In this document: in pieces, positions 35,339 through 47,029 of the stretch
Numbering within the stretch: the first letter of the stretch is position 1
Layout: each line of letters begins with the position of its first letter
DNA from: Cranoglanis bouderius
Taxonomy: Eukaryota; Chordata; Actinopteri; Siluriformes; Cranoglanididae
DNA: 64,000 bases
Assembly (NCBI GenBank): GCA_023630585.1
Contig: CM042543.1
Location: 13,700,260 to 13,764,259, forward strand
Direction of reading: 5' to 3'
Program-made: the position numbers and the translations under genes
The notes under the pieces: generated by a model
The model's input: the letters and a program-made list of their open reading frames with translations, nothing else
Told to the model about the DNA's origin: nothing
Database searches by the model: none

Positions 35339-37195
35339 CTGCAGAACAAACAATACAGGATTAATGTCGAAATAACACACTGAACATTTAAACAGCACTG
35401 CAAGCATACTACATGCAAGGAGTCACTTACATCGTGGGAGGTTGCCTCGCTGGACAATTGTCCAACCTTCATCAGCAGTCAGGATGATGGGCTGAATGCG
35501 TTTATTGTTTCTGTAGTGCAGCCTGTCAGGTATTGCAGCTTTCATGTAAGCTTTCATGTGCACATTGCAGGTGCTAAGGTTTTTGTACAGATCTGCAGAA
35601 TCTGTAAATTAAAAAAAAAAAAAAAAAAAAGAATTTGATCAAATTTAACCTAAAACAAGATCTGTTCAATAAAATTTTCTAATCCCCAAAAATACACTGA
35701 TTACACTGGAACTGAGGTGCCAACATTGCTGTAAGAAGAAAAAAAAAAAAAAACAGAACTGTACAGCATAAGTGATAAAACATTTAGTAGCTCATCTAAT
35801 ATTTAACTGCAATCTGTACAAAAATGTTTGGAATTTTGGTGTATAAGATTTCATTATACAACGGTTACAAAATGTCCGGTTTGCAGTCTGGTCCATGTCA
35901 GATGCACATAATGAAAGTATAAAAGTGTATAATATAATAAGTACACAAACTAAGACCAAAAACCCCTGGTTTTTTTTGGTTTTTTTTTTACATTCATATT
36001 ACTAACAATGCATGGCATTTGTTTTTATTATTGAACAAATCTATTAATCAACACAGCAATCTAAAACACACCTAGATAAAGTAAGCACAAATGTGTTTCA
36101 CATCCGCCATCTCTTTCCACTTCAGCGAATTGCCTTTTACACTGGCCATATATAATTTGTGTTTGGTCTTACTGCTGGTTTAACTGAAAAAGCAGAAATG
36201 CATAGTTTACAGGTGTCTGCTGTATGGCCGTAGAAAGGGGACAAAAACTGTAATCCTATAACATATTATTGATGTTGGCACCTCTGATGGGATTATAGAC
36301 ACCCTGTCGTTAATTACTATGGTGCATAGTGAGTAGCACATATATTTAATGGTACAAGTAAATACCCACCATTGAGTGGTATGATGGCAGCCACTGGAGT
36401 GATGTCCACCAAATAATAGCTGTTCTGATCAACACAGTCATCAAGCTTAATAAGTCGGTCTTTGGAGCACTGCACCATGCCATGATCACTAGTAATAATC
36501 ACATTAATTTTCCCCCATAGTCCTGTCTGGTTGAGATGGTCCATCAGGAAACCTACATGGTCATCTACTTCTTTCAGTGCCTTGGCCATCATTGTGGTGT
36601 TTTCTGGTCCATATATGTGTCCAGTATTATCAGGTTCTTCCCAGTACAGAGCAGCAAACTTGACCAAATTGTCTTCAGTGAGCCATTTTGTTATGTTGTC
36701 CAGTCTTTCATTAAATCTAACCTTTGAGTCATATTTTAAAAAATATGTCGAGGTACGGTTTTGGATCATCACATCCGTCCCTGGCCACATTGCAGCTGCA
36801 GATTTATAATTCCAGTTCTGCACAGACACCCAAATCGGTGTTGCTTCATTCCACCAGAAAGGATCGGAAGAATTATGAACAGTAAAAATTTTTTTTGTCT
36901 CCGAGTCATACATGCGACTTGCTAGAATTCCATGACTTTCCGCATACAGTCCAGTGGCAAGACTGTAATGGTTAGGAAAGGTTTTAGTAGTAAAGACATT
37001 GCTAAGGTGATCAATAAGAACACCATCAGAGAAGAATTTCTTCAGATTAGGTAATGGGTATTTTTCCAGATAGTCTGCCCGGAAACCATCAAACGATACA
37101 AGCAGTAGTGGGGTTACATCTTTTCCATCGCCTTTGAGTGCAATCGCTGATTCATAACATGCTGCAAGAACACACAGAAGAGTCTGAAGAAGCAT
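34968..37195 (-). CDS. enpp4: ENPP4 (ectonucleotide pyrophosphatase/phosphodiesterase 4), complete coding region
   Basis: Three coding exons on the minus strand (37195-36370, 35601-35431, 35338-34968), 455 residues, close to the 453 of mammalian ENPP4. It is a type I membrane ectoenzyme that hydrolyses diadenosine polyphosphates such as Ap3A on endothelium. Visible are a signal peptide (LLQTLLCVLAA), metal-binding D36 in SFDGFRADYL, nucleophile T72 in TKTFPNHYS, D189 and H193 in EEPDNTGH, D237/H238 in TSDHGM, and H336 in GDHGYDN. One transmembrane helix (AVIGIVIGAFIVLTTITLLF) precedes a short acidic tail EEEDDDEPLLE. The LGDHGYDNSLPSMHPFLAA wording distinguishes it from ENPP5. I chose Met at 37195 because it directly precedes the signal peptide; the longer upstream frame crosses the splice acceptor at 37231-37232. 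Confidence 0.96.
35431..35601 (-). CDS. enpp4: ENPP4 coding exon 2
   Basis: 171 bp; reads SADLYKNLSTCNVHMKAYM, RLHYRNNKRIQPIILTADEG and WTIVQRGNLPR. There is no ATG-initiated long frame here, so it must be found by splice sites: acceptor TTTACAG, donor GTAAGT, phases matching both neighbours. Confidence 0.94.
35602..36369 (-). other. ENPP4 intron
   Basis: 768-bp intron with A-tracts near 35610-35630 and 35738-35753; no other feature seen. Confidence 0.85.
36370..37195 (-). CDS. enpp4: ENPP4 coding exon 1 (exon 2 of the gene)
   Basis: 275 codons plus one base. The transcript exon begins at 37230 after TTTCTTGCAG, leaving 35 bases of 5' UTR before the ATG. Donor GTGGGT at 36369. Encodes signal peptide and most of the catalytic domain. 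Confidence 0.95.
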
Positions 37196-37230
37196 CCTGT
37201 CAGCAGGAACTAGGTTTGAGCAACTCCTTA

Positions 37231-38160
37231 CTGCAAGAAAGAAGAAGTGCATCAATTCACTTGTTAGATGTTTCACTTTTAGGCTTACACTGAGTAAAGG
37301 TCGATATGGAATGAGCACACGTGAAGTCTCCTGCTGGGACTCCTGTACTATGAGTTACCTTAAATAAATGTCAACTAGCATATCACTTTTGCAGCTATAA
37401 AGACCTTTTTAAAGAGGATTCGTTTAGACTTTTCTAGGTTTCTCATGGACAGTTCTGGTTGTGTGTAAAATATGCTGAGCAGGTGCACATTTAAGCAAAT
37501 GAAATTTGATGATGTAGGCTAGATAGCTCTCTACTAAAATGTCGCAGGTAAATTGACCCAGGCTCTTCCTTTGGTGCTATAATGCTAAACTTGGCCTACC
37601 ACCTCCCAATAACCAACTACAACCAAAGAAAGAGAGAGAGAGAGAGAGAGATTCCTAAGCTTGGTGGAATAAACAGGAATTTAACACAGCTAGCTAACCA
37701 TGTGTGGAAAACGGTTGACAGCTAGCTAACGCTAAGAAGTAATACAGGACGCTGGCTGAGCTGCAAACACTTAGCTACATTCTACATTATAGTATATTAC
37801 ATTATATTACATTTAAGCGACATACCAGTGAGGTAGAATCCAATCCACGCACACAACTGCTCAAAGAGCCCCAAGCAAGTTTCCACCAATTGACCAGACA
37901 CAAGTTATAAATATTTGCTGTTGTTCCATAGCGAGTAATTGTAAATATATTCAGCCATGATAAATCGGCAAACCGAAACGCTAAGTGTTTTACAAAAATT
38001 AACGAGCAACTTCCCAGCCTTATTGTGTTGTATTACCGGTTTTGATCACTTCCTCGAAATGCTCCGCTCGTGACCGACTGCTCGATGAACCAATAGCAGG
38101 CGTCAGTTCTGCAGTGGTCCCGCCCCTCAATGGCAGGCGCCCCACTTACAGAAAAATGTG
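37231..38160 (-). promoter_or_regulatory. ENPP4 5' region: first intron, likely non-coding exon 1 and promoter
   Basis: Reading the minus strand there is a GC box (CCCGCCCCTC on plus, 38119-38128) and an inverted CCAAT box (CCAAT on plus, 38090-38094) in a locally CpG-rich patch (about 38030-38150). A good donor (CTG then GTATGT) lies at 37825-37824, suggesting a non-coding first exon roughly between 38030 and 37826. The exon and start site are inferred, not seen. An AG repeat occupies 37629-37651. Confidence 0.5.
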
Positions 38161-38699
38161 ACAGAGACTGATAAAGGAATATCTGGAATTTAAAAAAAAA
38201 TAAAATAAAATAAAAAAAAAGTTTGTAAATTGTTTTTCTTAATTAAACTCCACACTATACGTACGTTTTTAATGTTATGGAAGACCTCTCTAAGCGAATG
38301 TTAAGGGTGTCACTCCTATGATATGAGAGTATCTTTTCTAAAATACAATAAAAATGCCAACTGTTGTCCAAGAGACTGCCGAAAATGATGAAAGGCATAA
38401 CGTGAAATTAAAATGGTAGACTTTACACATGAAATAAACCGACATACTAAAGAAAGGTCCTTAGGGTGTTCTTTACATGGGTAAGTGTTCGAGCTTATTG
38501 TTAGGGAAACTCTCAAACCTTTTGTATTCAGGGACGCTTTTAACTTTAAATGAATTCCACAGACACCTGAACATTATTTATACCTGTGTAGTAATTATAC
38601 ATTATATGCCTACTTGTTTTTGAGTTACTGAGGTTATTGATTAAATCCAATAAATTCACATGACCAGTAAAATAGGCTAAAATTTAATAATAATAATTC

Positions 38700-38917
38700 A
38701 TCCACTTGGGGCACGAGACACTCTGTTTGGGGTGCCAACCCATCGCAGGGCACAATCACTCATATACTATGGACAATTTAGAGATGCCAATCAGCCTACA
38801 GTGCATGTCTCTGCACAGGAGAACATGCAATCTGTGCACACACAGGGTGGCAGTGGGAATTGAACCCGCAACCCTGGAGGTGTGATACAAACATGCTAAC
38901 CACTAAGCCACCGTGCC
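38700..38917 (-). mobile_element. tRNA-derived SINE, minus orientation
   Basis: Read on the minus strand it begins GGCACGGTGGCTTAGTGGTT, an A-box promoter, then GGTTCAATTCCC as B box. It ends with GCCCTGCGATGGGTTGGCAC and CCAAGTGG. Same family as 46176-46490 but shorter at the 3' side. Confidence 0.85.

Positions 38918-39008
<91 letters not shown>
38918..39008. repeat. (TAA)n microsatellite
   Basis: About 30 TAA units directly abutting the tRNA-like head of the SINE at 38700-38917. Confidence 0.97.
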
Positions 39009-39054
39009 TCACCAATAAAAAAAACCTTTGTAAAAATGGCATTCCTCTTTTTTA

Positions 39055-39295
39055 ATCACTCAAATAAATCATTTTCAGACACTGCTTTATCCTAATCACA
39101 TTGGGTGTTAAGTGGGAATACACCCTGGATGGGGCAGTCCATGCAAACTGATTCAAACCTAGGGCCAATTTCATATACACCTCATACAGTGTGTTGGAGA
39201 AGGTGGAAAAGCCACACGACCATGGTGAGAACATGTGTAAGTCCGTACAGATAGTAATCTAAGCTCAGGATCAGACTCTGGAGCACTACCTTTCC
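39055..39295 (-). mobile_element. Degenerate SINE fragment, minus orientation
   Basis: Contains AATACACCCTGGATGGGGCA and a CATTTTCAGACACTGCTTTATCC end, both familiar from the 3' half of the tRNA-derived fish SINE seen at 44642-45004. Poorly preserved toward 39295. Confidence 0.6.
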
Positions 39296-40055
39296 GTCCT
39301 ATTTACTGTGGACTTTAAAAGACAAAACAGATATAGCAGTTTATAAATCTCATGACAGTGTCTTGATGTGTACACCCAGGTAGCCTAATTAGGGCAATTA
39401 ATATAGGGGTGTGCTAGCTAGGCTAGGTAACAGGTTCACCTTGCTTCTTTTCTGCTGAGAAAAGAAAGCAATTCTCTATAATTTGTATTATAACCTATAT
39501 ATTTGTATTATTTTACAATCTAAAATGTGGTTACACACACTCCTTTAGCGAACACTTATCCATGTGTGTGTGTGTGTGGGTAAAGACCCCCACCCGTGTG
39601 TATGAGTCTCTCACTCTGGCAGAGTGATCAGCCACGCAGCCTGAGAAAGCGCACACACTCCTGTGATAATGCCTACCAAGACATGAGGTAGGTGTTATTT
39701 TATTGTACGCATATCAGATCACTACACAGCTGCAGTGTAAGGGCTATTGCGTTATTGCTGCATTGTGTGCACAGGGCTGGCCAGCACCCAGTAACTGTGT
39801 GTGTTGCAGGCTGTGCTGAAGAGATGGCGCATTCTGAGTAGTGTATACCTAAGATTACAGCAGTGGCGTCTATAATCATTGTGGGTGTTTGCGCGTGCAT
39901 GTGTTGAGGTATGTGTGAGATGTAACCTACTAGCCTCCCAAAGGGTTCATTCACACATTTTTTTTTTATTCCACTCCTCTGTAATGTTGCTGGAAGTGAT
40001 TTAAGCATTTGATGTTTGAACATTCCAGGTGTAGCATGCAATAAACAGTTCTGGG

Positions 40056-40188
<133 letters not shown>

Positions 40189-40965
40189 ATTAATAAGCTG
40201 CATTAATCATTTATGCCAGTGAAAATCCTCACAAGGATAGTAAGACAAGCTAGTGTGTATCTCGAACATTTTTATACAATGTGTGTTATAATTTATATTC
40301 CATAATTATTCTTTCAAATATAATTCCATCTTGCAAGTGACTGGATAAAAATGTCCAGACAGTGATAAGGTACCATACACATTACTGTAATAGCCTACTT
40401 TTAAATATGCTCAGGCACAAGAGCTGCTCATCTCACCAAATCATGTCAAATAAGGGTGAGGACAAAAATTTTTTTATAGCTAATATAATCATCATTGAGG
40501 TTACGTCCTAAAATAGACACACAGAGGCTTGTACATAGTGACTAGCTTAGGTGTATTCAGTCATTTGATTGACTGCTTTAGATCATCATGTTCCAGTTCA
40601 TTCCAAGCTGTCAACACATTTATGTGAAGAAATTTAAATAAGTACAAGTGGGAAAAGTCTCATCACCCTGCTGGTCTCCATTCCATTGTGGAGAAAGAGT
40701 CTACAGTAAGAACTTTCAGCTGTGCTGCTTATGGCTGCTGTCTTGGCACTATTTACTTAATCACACATTAGCTTTTCATATTTCAGTAAATAAATTCAAT
40801 CAGTAAAACAATATGAATGCTAAGGCTCTTGTGTTAGTTATCATATATTGTTTGTTTGGGAACTTACATTTCCTTTGCTGTATTTGAGATATTAAGTTAT
40901 AAAAAATAGATATCAAAGTTATAAAAGTTAGTCAGTAAGTACACTACCAGTCAAAGGTGTGGATA

Positions 40966-42082
40966 CAGTGCTGTGAAAAGTATTTGCCCATCCTGATTTC
41001 TTCTGTTTTTATGTACATCTCATACTAAATTGTTTCAGAAATGAAAACAAAATCTAAGATGAAACAAAGGCAACCTGAGTAAACACAAAATACAGTTTTT
41101 AAGTGATAAAGTTATTTATTGAAGCAAAAAAGGTTATCCAATACCAACTGGGCCTGTGTGAAAATGTATTTGCCCCTGTAGTTACTAATTCCCCAAATCT
41201 ATGAAACTGCATTCATAATGGGGTTCGGCTGGACTAGACAGAACCATGCCTGATTACTGCAAACCCTGTTCAATCAAATCAACACTTAAATAGAACTTTT
41301 TCAAAAGCATGAAGTTGGTTAAAAGGTCTTACCCAATAGCACACTATGCCAAAATTGAAAGAAATTCCAGAAATGATGAGGAAGAAGGTGACTGAAATAC
41401 ATCCGTCTGGGAAGGGTTACAAAGCTATTTCAAAAGCTCTGGGACTCCAAAGAACCACAGTGAGGGCCATTATCTCCAAATGGAAAAACTCGGCACAGTG
41501 GCCGAGTTTCCAAAATTGAAGTGGCCGACCTTCCAAAATTCCTAAGAGCACAGCAACTACTCATCCAGCAGGTCACAAAAGAGCCAAGGACAACATCAAA
41601 AGACCTACAGGCCTCTCTTCAGTAAAGGTCAAAAATGGGCAAAAATGGCATCCAATGAAGAGTGGTGAGGTGAAAACCACTGCTAACCCAGAAGAACATT
41701 AAGGCCCGTCTGAATTTTGCCAAAACACACCTTGATGATCCCAAACCTTTTGGGAGAATGTTCTGTGGATTGATGAGACTCAGTCAAAAGTGGAACTGTT
41801 TGGAAGACAGGGGTCTCGTTACATCTGATGTAAACCAAACACAGAATTCCACAAAAGGAACATCATACCTACAGTCAAGCATGGTGGTGGAAATGTGATG
41901 GTGTGGGGATTCTTTGCTGCGTCAGGGCCTGGGCAACGTGCAATAATTGAGGGGAACATGAATTCTGCTCTCTACCAGAAAATCCTAAAGGAGAATGTCT
42001 GGTCTTCAGTCCATAAATTGAAACCCAAGCACAACTGGATTATGCAGCAAGACAATGATCCAAAGCATAGGAGTAAGTCCTA
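40966..42082 (+). mobile_element. 3'-truncated Tc1-like element
   Basis: Left end CAGTGCTGTGAAAAGTATTT just after TA (40964-40965). The plus strand reads decayed transposase: an N-terminal region near 41345-41480, VWGFFAASGPGQRAIIEGN and IMQQDNDPKHRSKS (second catalytic Asp context) near 41895-42080. The remainder and the right inverted repeat are missing. The preceding 24 bp (CACTACCAGTCAAAGGTGTG at 40942) look like the end of another Tc1-type family. Confidence 0.8.
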
Positions 42083-43631
42083 GTCCTGGAAGTAAGTGAA
42101 AGGTTGACTGATACAACCTTTAAATATTTAGTGTCATATTACAGTTAAATTATGCTTACTGTAGTTATAATTGCCATTGATTTGATCATTTTATGAATAA
42201 GAAAATAACCCCATATGGGTACACACCTGGAATATTTCTAAGTCATGTGTTCCTTTCTTTTTCATAATAATGCTTGTGCATTTCTACACCCAAGTTACTT
42301 GTTCTGCACCAGTTATCTTGCTACATGCATAGATTCCTAGAAATGATTTTTGGTGTAAAGGCCCATTTCTTAATGATGAGTACCATCATATTTACTTAAG
42401 CACATAATCCAGCACACATTCCTGAGGCATGTCCATGTGACTACTACTCATTGTTTATGGACACAAGCATGGGCCAGCATTTTGTTGAACACAGGGCCTA
42501 CTGAAGAGTCTTTCTGAAATAAGTAGGTTTAGCCTTTAGTCCTGTTGATTAAGCCTGTCTTAAGGAACTGACAGATGCCCTCTGATCAGAATCGCCCCAG
42601 ATGAAATGAAGACTAAAGAGATGAAGAGTCTGGCTGGACTCTAGGGGTTCCCAGTTTAGCAGGCAGCTGCTGTGTCCTACTTCACTGTTCACCCTCAGGA
42701 GCCAGTAAACTTCAGCCAAAGACTCTAGGAAACAGTCCTTACTAATATGGCAGTGGATTGAAAATTTGTCCTAGACATTATCATTATTAAATCATTAAAT
42801 GGGTGCAACTGGGTGAAAGATTACTTTGAAATCAGTGAGTCAAAGCACAAACCTGACCAGTTCATGTGACTTCATATGAAATTCCTATAAAAGTGAATAA
42901 GCTTTGTTGTGGAAACACACAGTTAGGAAAAACACAAACAGATGGCAGACAAGTTAAAGTGCAACCTGCACTTTAAGCTTTAGCCTGAACAACGAACAGA
43001 TTGGCACAATAGAATCAATTCATTCATGCTTTGTGACACAGCCTGATACGATGGTCATAAGACTTTTTTTTTTCCATACAAAAATCTGTGGGTCATGTGA
43101 TAACCATAGTTTACATTGGCTTGGTCTCTTTTATTGTATTACTTCCCCATTCCACAGGTGGTTGTTTCATTTTAAAACTGAGCTCAAACCTTATATATGC
43201 TCCTTTAGCTTTGTTGTGTAAAAATCTTGAATGTTTAATTCAGTACTTTGATTTTTTAGAAGGAAATATTTAACAGTGACTAAGCTTAGTATCAGAAGGC
43301 CACATATTATATAGATGAAGACTTGTGCTCTTTGTAGCTTCTAGTTACTTGATGTGTTTGCGTTTTGAGTTTTAATGGTTTATAATGTTTTTACTATGAA
43401 TTATTAATGCATATTTAGCCTTTCTTATATTTCTTCTAACAGATGACATACACGCTTGTCAATACTTTATGAATGGATGCATTTGCATTTCATTATTCCT
43501 AAAACAACAAGTAAATCTACAAAAAAAAAAAACCTCATTGTTTCATCTGCTGCTAAAACAATCCAATAACAGGTTACCACCTTTCTCACTTTATTTTTCA
43601 GTGTGTTTGAACATTTCAGTAAGCATTAATA

Positions 43632-44009
43632 TTGGCTAGAATGTCCATAAAAACGATGCCAGTCCCGCAGACCCTGATGGTAACCCTAAACAATCCAGAT
43701 GAGGACAGTAGTGTTTCAGTGACTCAGGATGACCATCTCTCCAGTTTAAAGGCTTTGGCTGAGAAGCTACACCTTGAGACAAAGAGGCCTTCACATATGG
43801 AGTGGAGGTTTCAGCTAGAGAGCCAGAGAACCAAAGCTCTGGAGACATCAGTTTCTGTTAAAGAAGGACATATACGATCCTGGAGTTCTCTGAAGTGGAC
43901 AAAATCATCATTGGACTTTCCTGTAAACAAGCCCCAAAGGCATCCACCTGAGAGACTGAAAGGGTTTGGAAGTGTTACTGAGGCACTGGAATGGCTTAGA
44001 AAAGAGTTG
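43632..44009 (+). CDS. fam167a: FAM167A coding exon 1
   Basis: 126 codons ending with AAAGAGTTG before GTGAGC donor, on a codon boundary. Confidence 0.93.
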
Positions 44010-44512
44010 GTGAGCTCTGCATGTCATTTTGTTTAAATACAAATTGTTGGTTTACATATGCAAATGAATTAAAGCCAAATCTGCTGTCAATTTACAACTC
44101 AGGAGAAACTAGAGGCCATGATCTATTAAAGGTATCTGAATATATCTGATTTGTGATTTTGCTATAGCTTGAAATTTGAATTTATTATGTTAGTTGTTTA
44201 ATTTGTGATTCTTCTTACTTGCTTGTCTGTTTGCATTATTTATTGCAGAGGGAGATGCGTGTACAGGACCAGCAGCTAGCTCTCCAGCTTATGCGTCTAC
44301 ACGGTGATCTTAACAAGCTCAAAATTGAGCAGGCATGTAAACAGCATCGGAAGATGTTAAATGATGCTACATTTGAGCTGGAGGAGCGCTATGAGATGTT
44401 GGACCTGCTTTGTGATGTCCCTGTGACCTCTGGATTCGGCCTCTCCGCACCACTCAAGCTCATTGGCATCACAAAGATGAACATCAGCTCCCGTCGCTTC
44501 TCCCTGTGCTAA
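43632..44512 (+). CDS. fam167a: FAM167A, complete coding region
   Basis: Two coding exons, 43632-44009 and 44249-44512, give 213 residues, against 214 in human FAM167A. FAM167 proteins are small, partly disordered and poorly understood; the human gene is an autoimmune risk locus next to BLK, and one report links FAM167A to non-canonical NF-kB signalling. Diagnostic blocks are DDHLSSLKALAEKLHLETKR, EALEWLRKEL joined across the intron to REMRVQDQQLALQLMRLHGD, NKLKIEQACKQHRKMLNDAT, and the highly conserved end PLKLIGITKMNISSRRFSLC. The length and the insert between the two blocks fit FAM167A rather than shorter FAM167B. Start Met at 43632 is the first in frame; Met at 43641 is an alternative. 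The 5' non-coding exon was not identified. Confidence 0.95.
44249..44512 (+). CDS. fam167a: FAM167A coding exon 2 (stop codon)
   Basis: Begins AGGGAGATG after TTTATTGCAG; 87 codons plus TAA. Most conserved part of the protein, predicted helical. Confidence 0.95.
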   Translation, partial: REMRVQDQQLALQLMRLHGDLNKLKIEQACKQHRKMLNDATFELEERYEMLDLLCDVPVTSGFGLSAPLKLIGITKMNISSRRFSLC

Positions 44513-44641
44513 TTACTCTGTATAGACTGAGTATAGAAGTAGACCAGATTTAATTACAAGCTAAAAATGTTTGCTTAAATTGAATTTAACGTGGTTTGTC
44601 TTAAGTGATTCTGGTTTCATTCATTGTTAATGTGGAAGATA

Positions 44642-45004
44642 CCAGCAGTACGATGACACAATGGGTAACATTGCTGGCTGACAGCTCCATGAACCTGGGC
44701 TCGATCCTGAGCTCCTTTGCTGTCTGTGTGGAGTTTTGCATGTTCATGCCATATTCACATAGGTTTCCTCCAGGTTCTCCGGTTTCTTCCCACTATCCAA
44801 AAAAAATGCAGGTAGGCAGATTTGCTTACACAAAATTGCCTCCAGGGGGTATATACGTGTGTGAACGTGTGTGTGCATGGTTCCCAGCAGTGGACTGGCA
44901 TCCCAACGGGGGTAAATTCTCTCACCTTGCGCCCAGTGTTACCATGAAAGGCTCTGACACTGATCAGGATAAAATGGCTACTGAAAATGAGTGAGTGAGT
45001 GAGT
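44642..45004 (+). mobile_element. Old tRNA-derived SINE just downstream of FAM167A
   Basis: A tRNA-like head (ACGATGACACAATGGGTAAC, CTGGGCTCGATCCTGAGCTC as B-box region) is followed by GTTTTGCATGTTC, TTTCCTCCAGGTTCTCCGGT and a GAGTGAGTGAGTGAGTG tail. This is the layout of the common fish tRNA SINE. It probably lies in the FAM167A 3' UTR or just after it; an AATAAA follows at 45056-45061. Confidence 0.8.
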
Positions 45005-45055
45005 GTGGCAGATCCAAAGCATATTTTTGTAAGTGTTTGCATAAACTGGCCCCCA

Positions 45056-45061
45056 AATAAA
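45056..45061 (+). terminator. Candidate FAM167A polyadenylation signal
   Basis: First canonical AATAAA after the FAM167A stop, about 545 bp downstream and beyond the SINE. If used, the SINE is inside the 3' UTR. Confidence 0.35.
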
Positions 45062-45864
45062 CACAATACCTGAATAGATTGCAGATAAAAACATGTTAAG
45101 ACAGAACACTTTGCAAATCCTTGACTTTATTTAGTATTTCCTCCTCACCTAAAAAAAAAAAATCCCTGGCTCACACACCTAACCAGTGGAAAATCAACCT
45201 ATTCCCCTCAGTAACATATTTGTTTGTCTTCCTTTTATCATGCAAGTTTACTTTAGACAGCTGGGACCTCAGTGAACTGTAAAGTTGACTAAATTGCAAC
45301 CCTGATGACAGATTACACACAGACAAACACTTTTAAAGGCACTTTAATATGCAAACTGCACATGTGGACAGCTTTCCTAAACACGTTACATCACCTTTCA
45401 TTCAGAATACATAAAGGACTAGGATCAGAAGGAACTGCTGCATTCCTCTCCCTGCCACAAACTGAAGGCAATCTCAAGACTGTACATCTGGGCAGGAAAA
45501 GATAGTGTTGTTAACTATTATTGTGGATCATTTTAACCTTTTGAGTTTAAATCCATTTAAATCAGCATTCCTTTAAGAGAAAGACATTCCCATGAATATC
45601 CTCTCTCTCTTCAATCTGTCTCTAATCTTTGCATGCGCTCTCACTCTGCTCCGTGATCTCCATTTTTACCCCGGGGAAATAAGCCAGAAGTCAATTACAT
45701 CATTACTATTCACGTTACTGTGATTTGGAACTCATTTTGTGTCATCAGAACCACTGTTAGGGTTTCTACGCTATCTATCCACCACACATGGAGTCTTGAA
45801 CTACCCGCCATATTTCTCTCAATACTGTTGACGCGTTTCACTGATGAGGAGGCGTGTCTACATG

Positions 45865-46130
45865 CACTATATGGCCAAAGGTTTGTGGACACCTGATCAT
45901 GTGCTTTTTGAACACCCCATTCCAGATTTAGTCCTGCTTTGCTGTTAAAACTCTTCTGGGAAGGCTTTCCACTAGATTTTGGAGTGTGGCTGTGGGGATT
46001 TGTGCCCATTCAGCCACAAACACATTAATGAGGTCAGACACTGATGTCGGACAAGAAGGCCTGGGGTGCAGTCAGTATTCCAGTTCATCCTAAAGGTGTT
46101 CAGGGCAAGGCTCTGTGCAGGCCAAGTTTG
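45865..46130 (-). mobile_element. Tc1-like element fragment
   Basis: Starts with the inverted-repeat end CACTATATGGCCAAAGGTTT. It includes GGAAGGCTTTCCACTAGATT and GGGATTTGTGCCCATTCA, which on the minus strand read the C-terminal transposase region. The other end is missing. Confidence 0.65.
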
Positions 46131-46175
46131 TACTTTAAATTTCTAATTAAAACTCTAAATTATAGGGGATGGGGA

Positions 46176-46490
46176 GCACCGTGGCTTAGTGGTTAGCATG
46201 CTTGCCTCGTATCTCCGGGTTTGGGGGTTCGAATTTCTGCCCTGTGTGCATGGAGCCTGCATGTTCACCCCGTGTTTCGAGGGTTTTCACCGGGTACCTT
46301 GGTTTCCTCCCCCAGTCCAAAGACATGCTTTGTAGGCTGATTGGCATTTCCAAATTGTCTAATGTGTGTGAATGTGTGTGCGAGTATGCCCTGCGATGGG
46401 TTGGCACCCCGTCCAGGCCGTCCCCTGCCTTGTGGCATGAGTTCCTCGTGACCCTGTGTAGGATAAGCGGTATGGAAAATGGATGGATGG
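46176..46490 (+). mobile_element. Full-length tRNA-derived SINE with perfect 18-bp target-site duplication
   Basis: Flanked by identical AATTATAGGGGATGGGGA at 46158-46175 and 46491-46508. Starts GCACCGTGGCTTAGTGGTTA (A box), then GGGGGTTCGAATTTC (B box), ends AAAATGGATGGATGG. No function beyond retroposition by a partner LINE is implied. Confidence 0.95.
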
Positions 46491-47029
46491 AATTATAGGG
46501 GATGGGGAATATTTTATGACACTGAATGCCTGATTATCTAATGATTAATTAACTTTACAGCATTGCTGGTATGTACCTTGTATTTCTCGTACTACCTGTA
46601 TACACTGACATACTATGTCTTGACATATATCTTGTACAACAGTAAATGGTGCATGTTATGTCAGTTGAAACTATTGCTCCAGCTCTTCCCAGTACACACT
46701 GTTTTCACCATCATTCTTGTATGAGCCGACTGTATTCGTCTACATGGGAAAGTCTTTCATGAGATGTTAAAGTTCTTTATTTAAACCCCATAGGTAACAG
46801 CATAATACAATAGTTTTCCATGATGCCCACTGTAATTGTTTAATATTTCGTGTACGTGAAATGCGGACCCCAAACATGGCTGATCAACTACATTTGAGAA
46901 ACTCAAATTGAATTAAATGAAAATTATGAAATATTTTGTCTTTTAGAGATTTGTGGAAGTGAATGACTTAGAAAAGGCGTATTCATGCAAATCACATTCA
47001 GTTATTCAAGTATAACTTAGCTGCTGAAC

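Noticed and set aside
37196..37318. Longer ENPP4 start 41 codons upstream
   Set aside because: It crosses the TTTCTTGCAG splice acceptor at 37231-37232; the Met at 37195 directly starts a signal peptide.
38913..39095. Poly-isoleucine open frame
   Set aside because: Translation of a TAA tract; the same holds for 16948-17181 and the poly-Leu frame at 49377-49565.
43033..43273. Two overlapping 61-62 codon frames upstream of FAM167A
   Set aside because: AT-rich chance frames with no motif; no splice link to FAM167A exon 1 could be shown.
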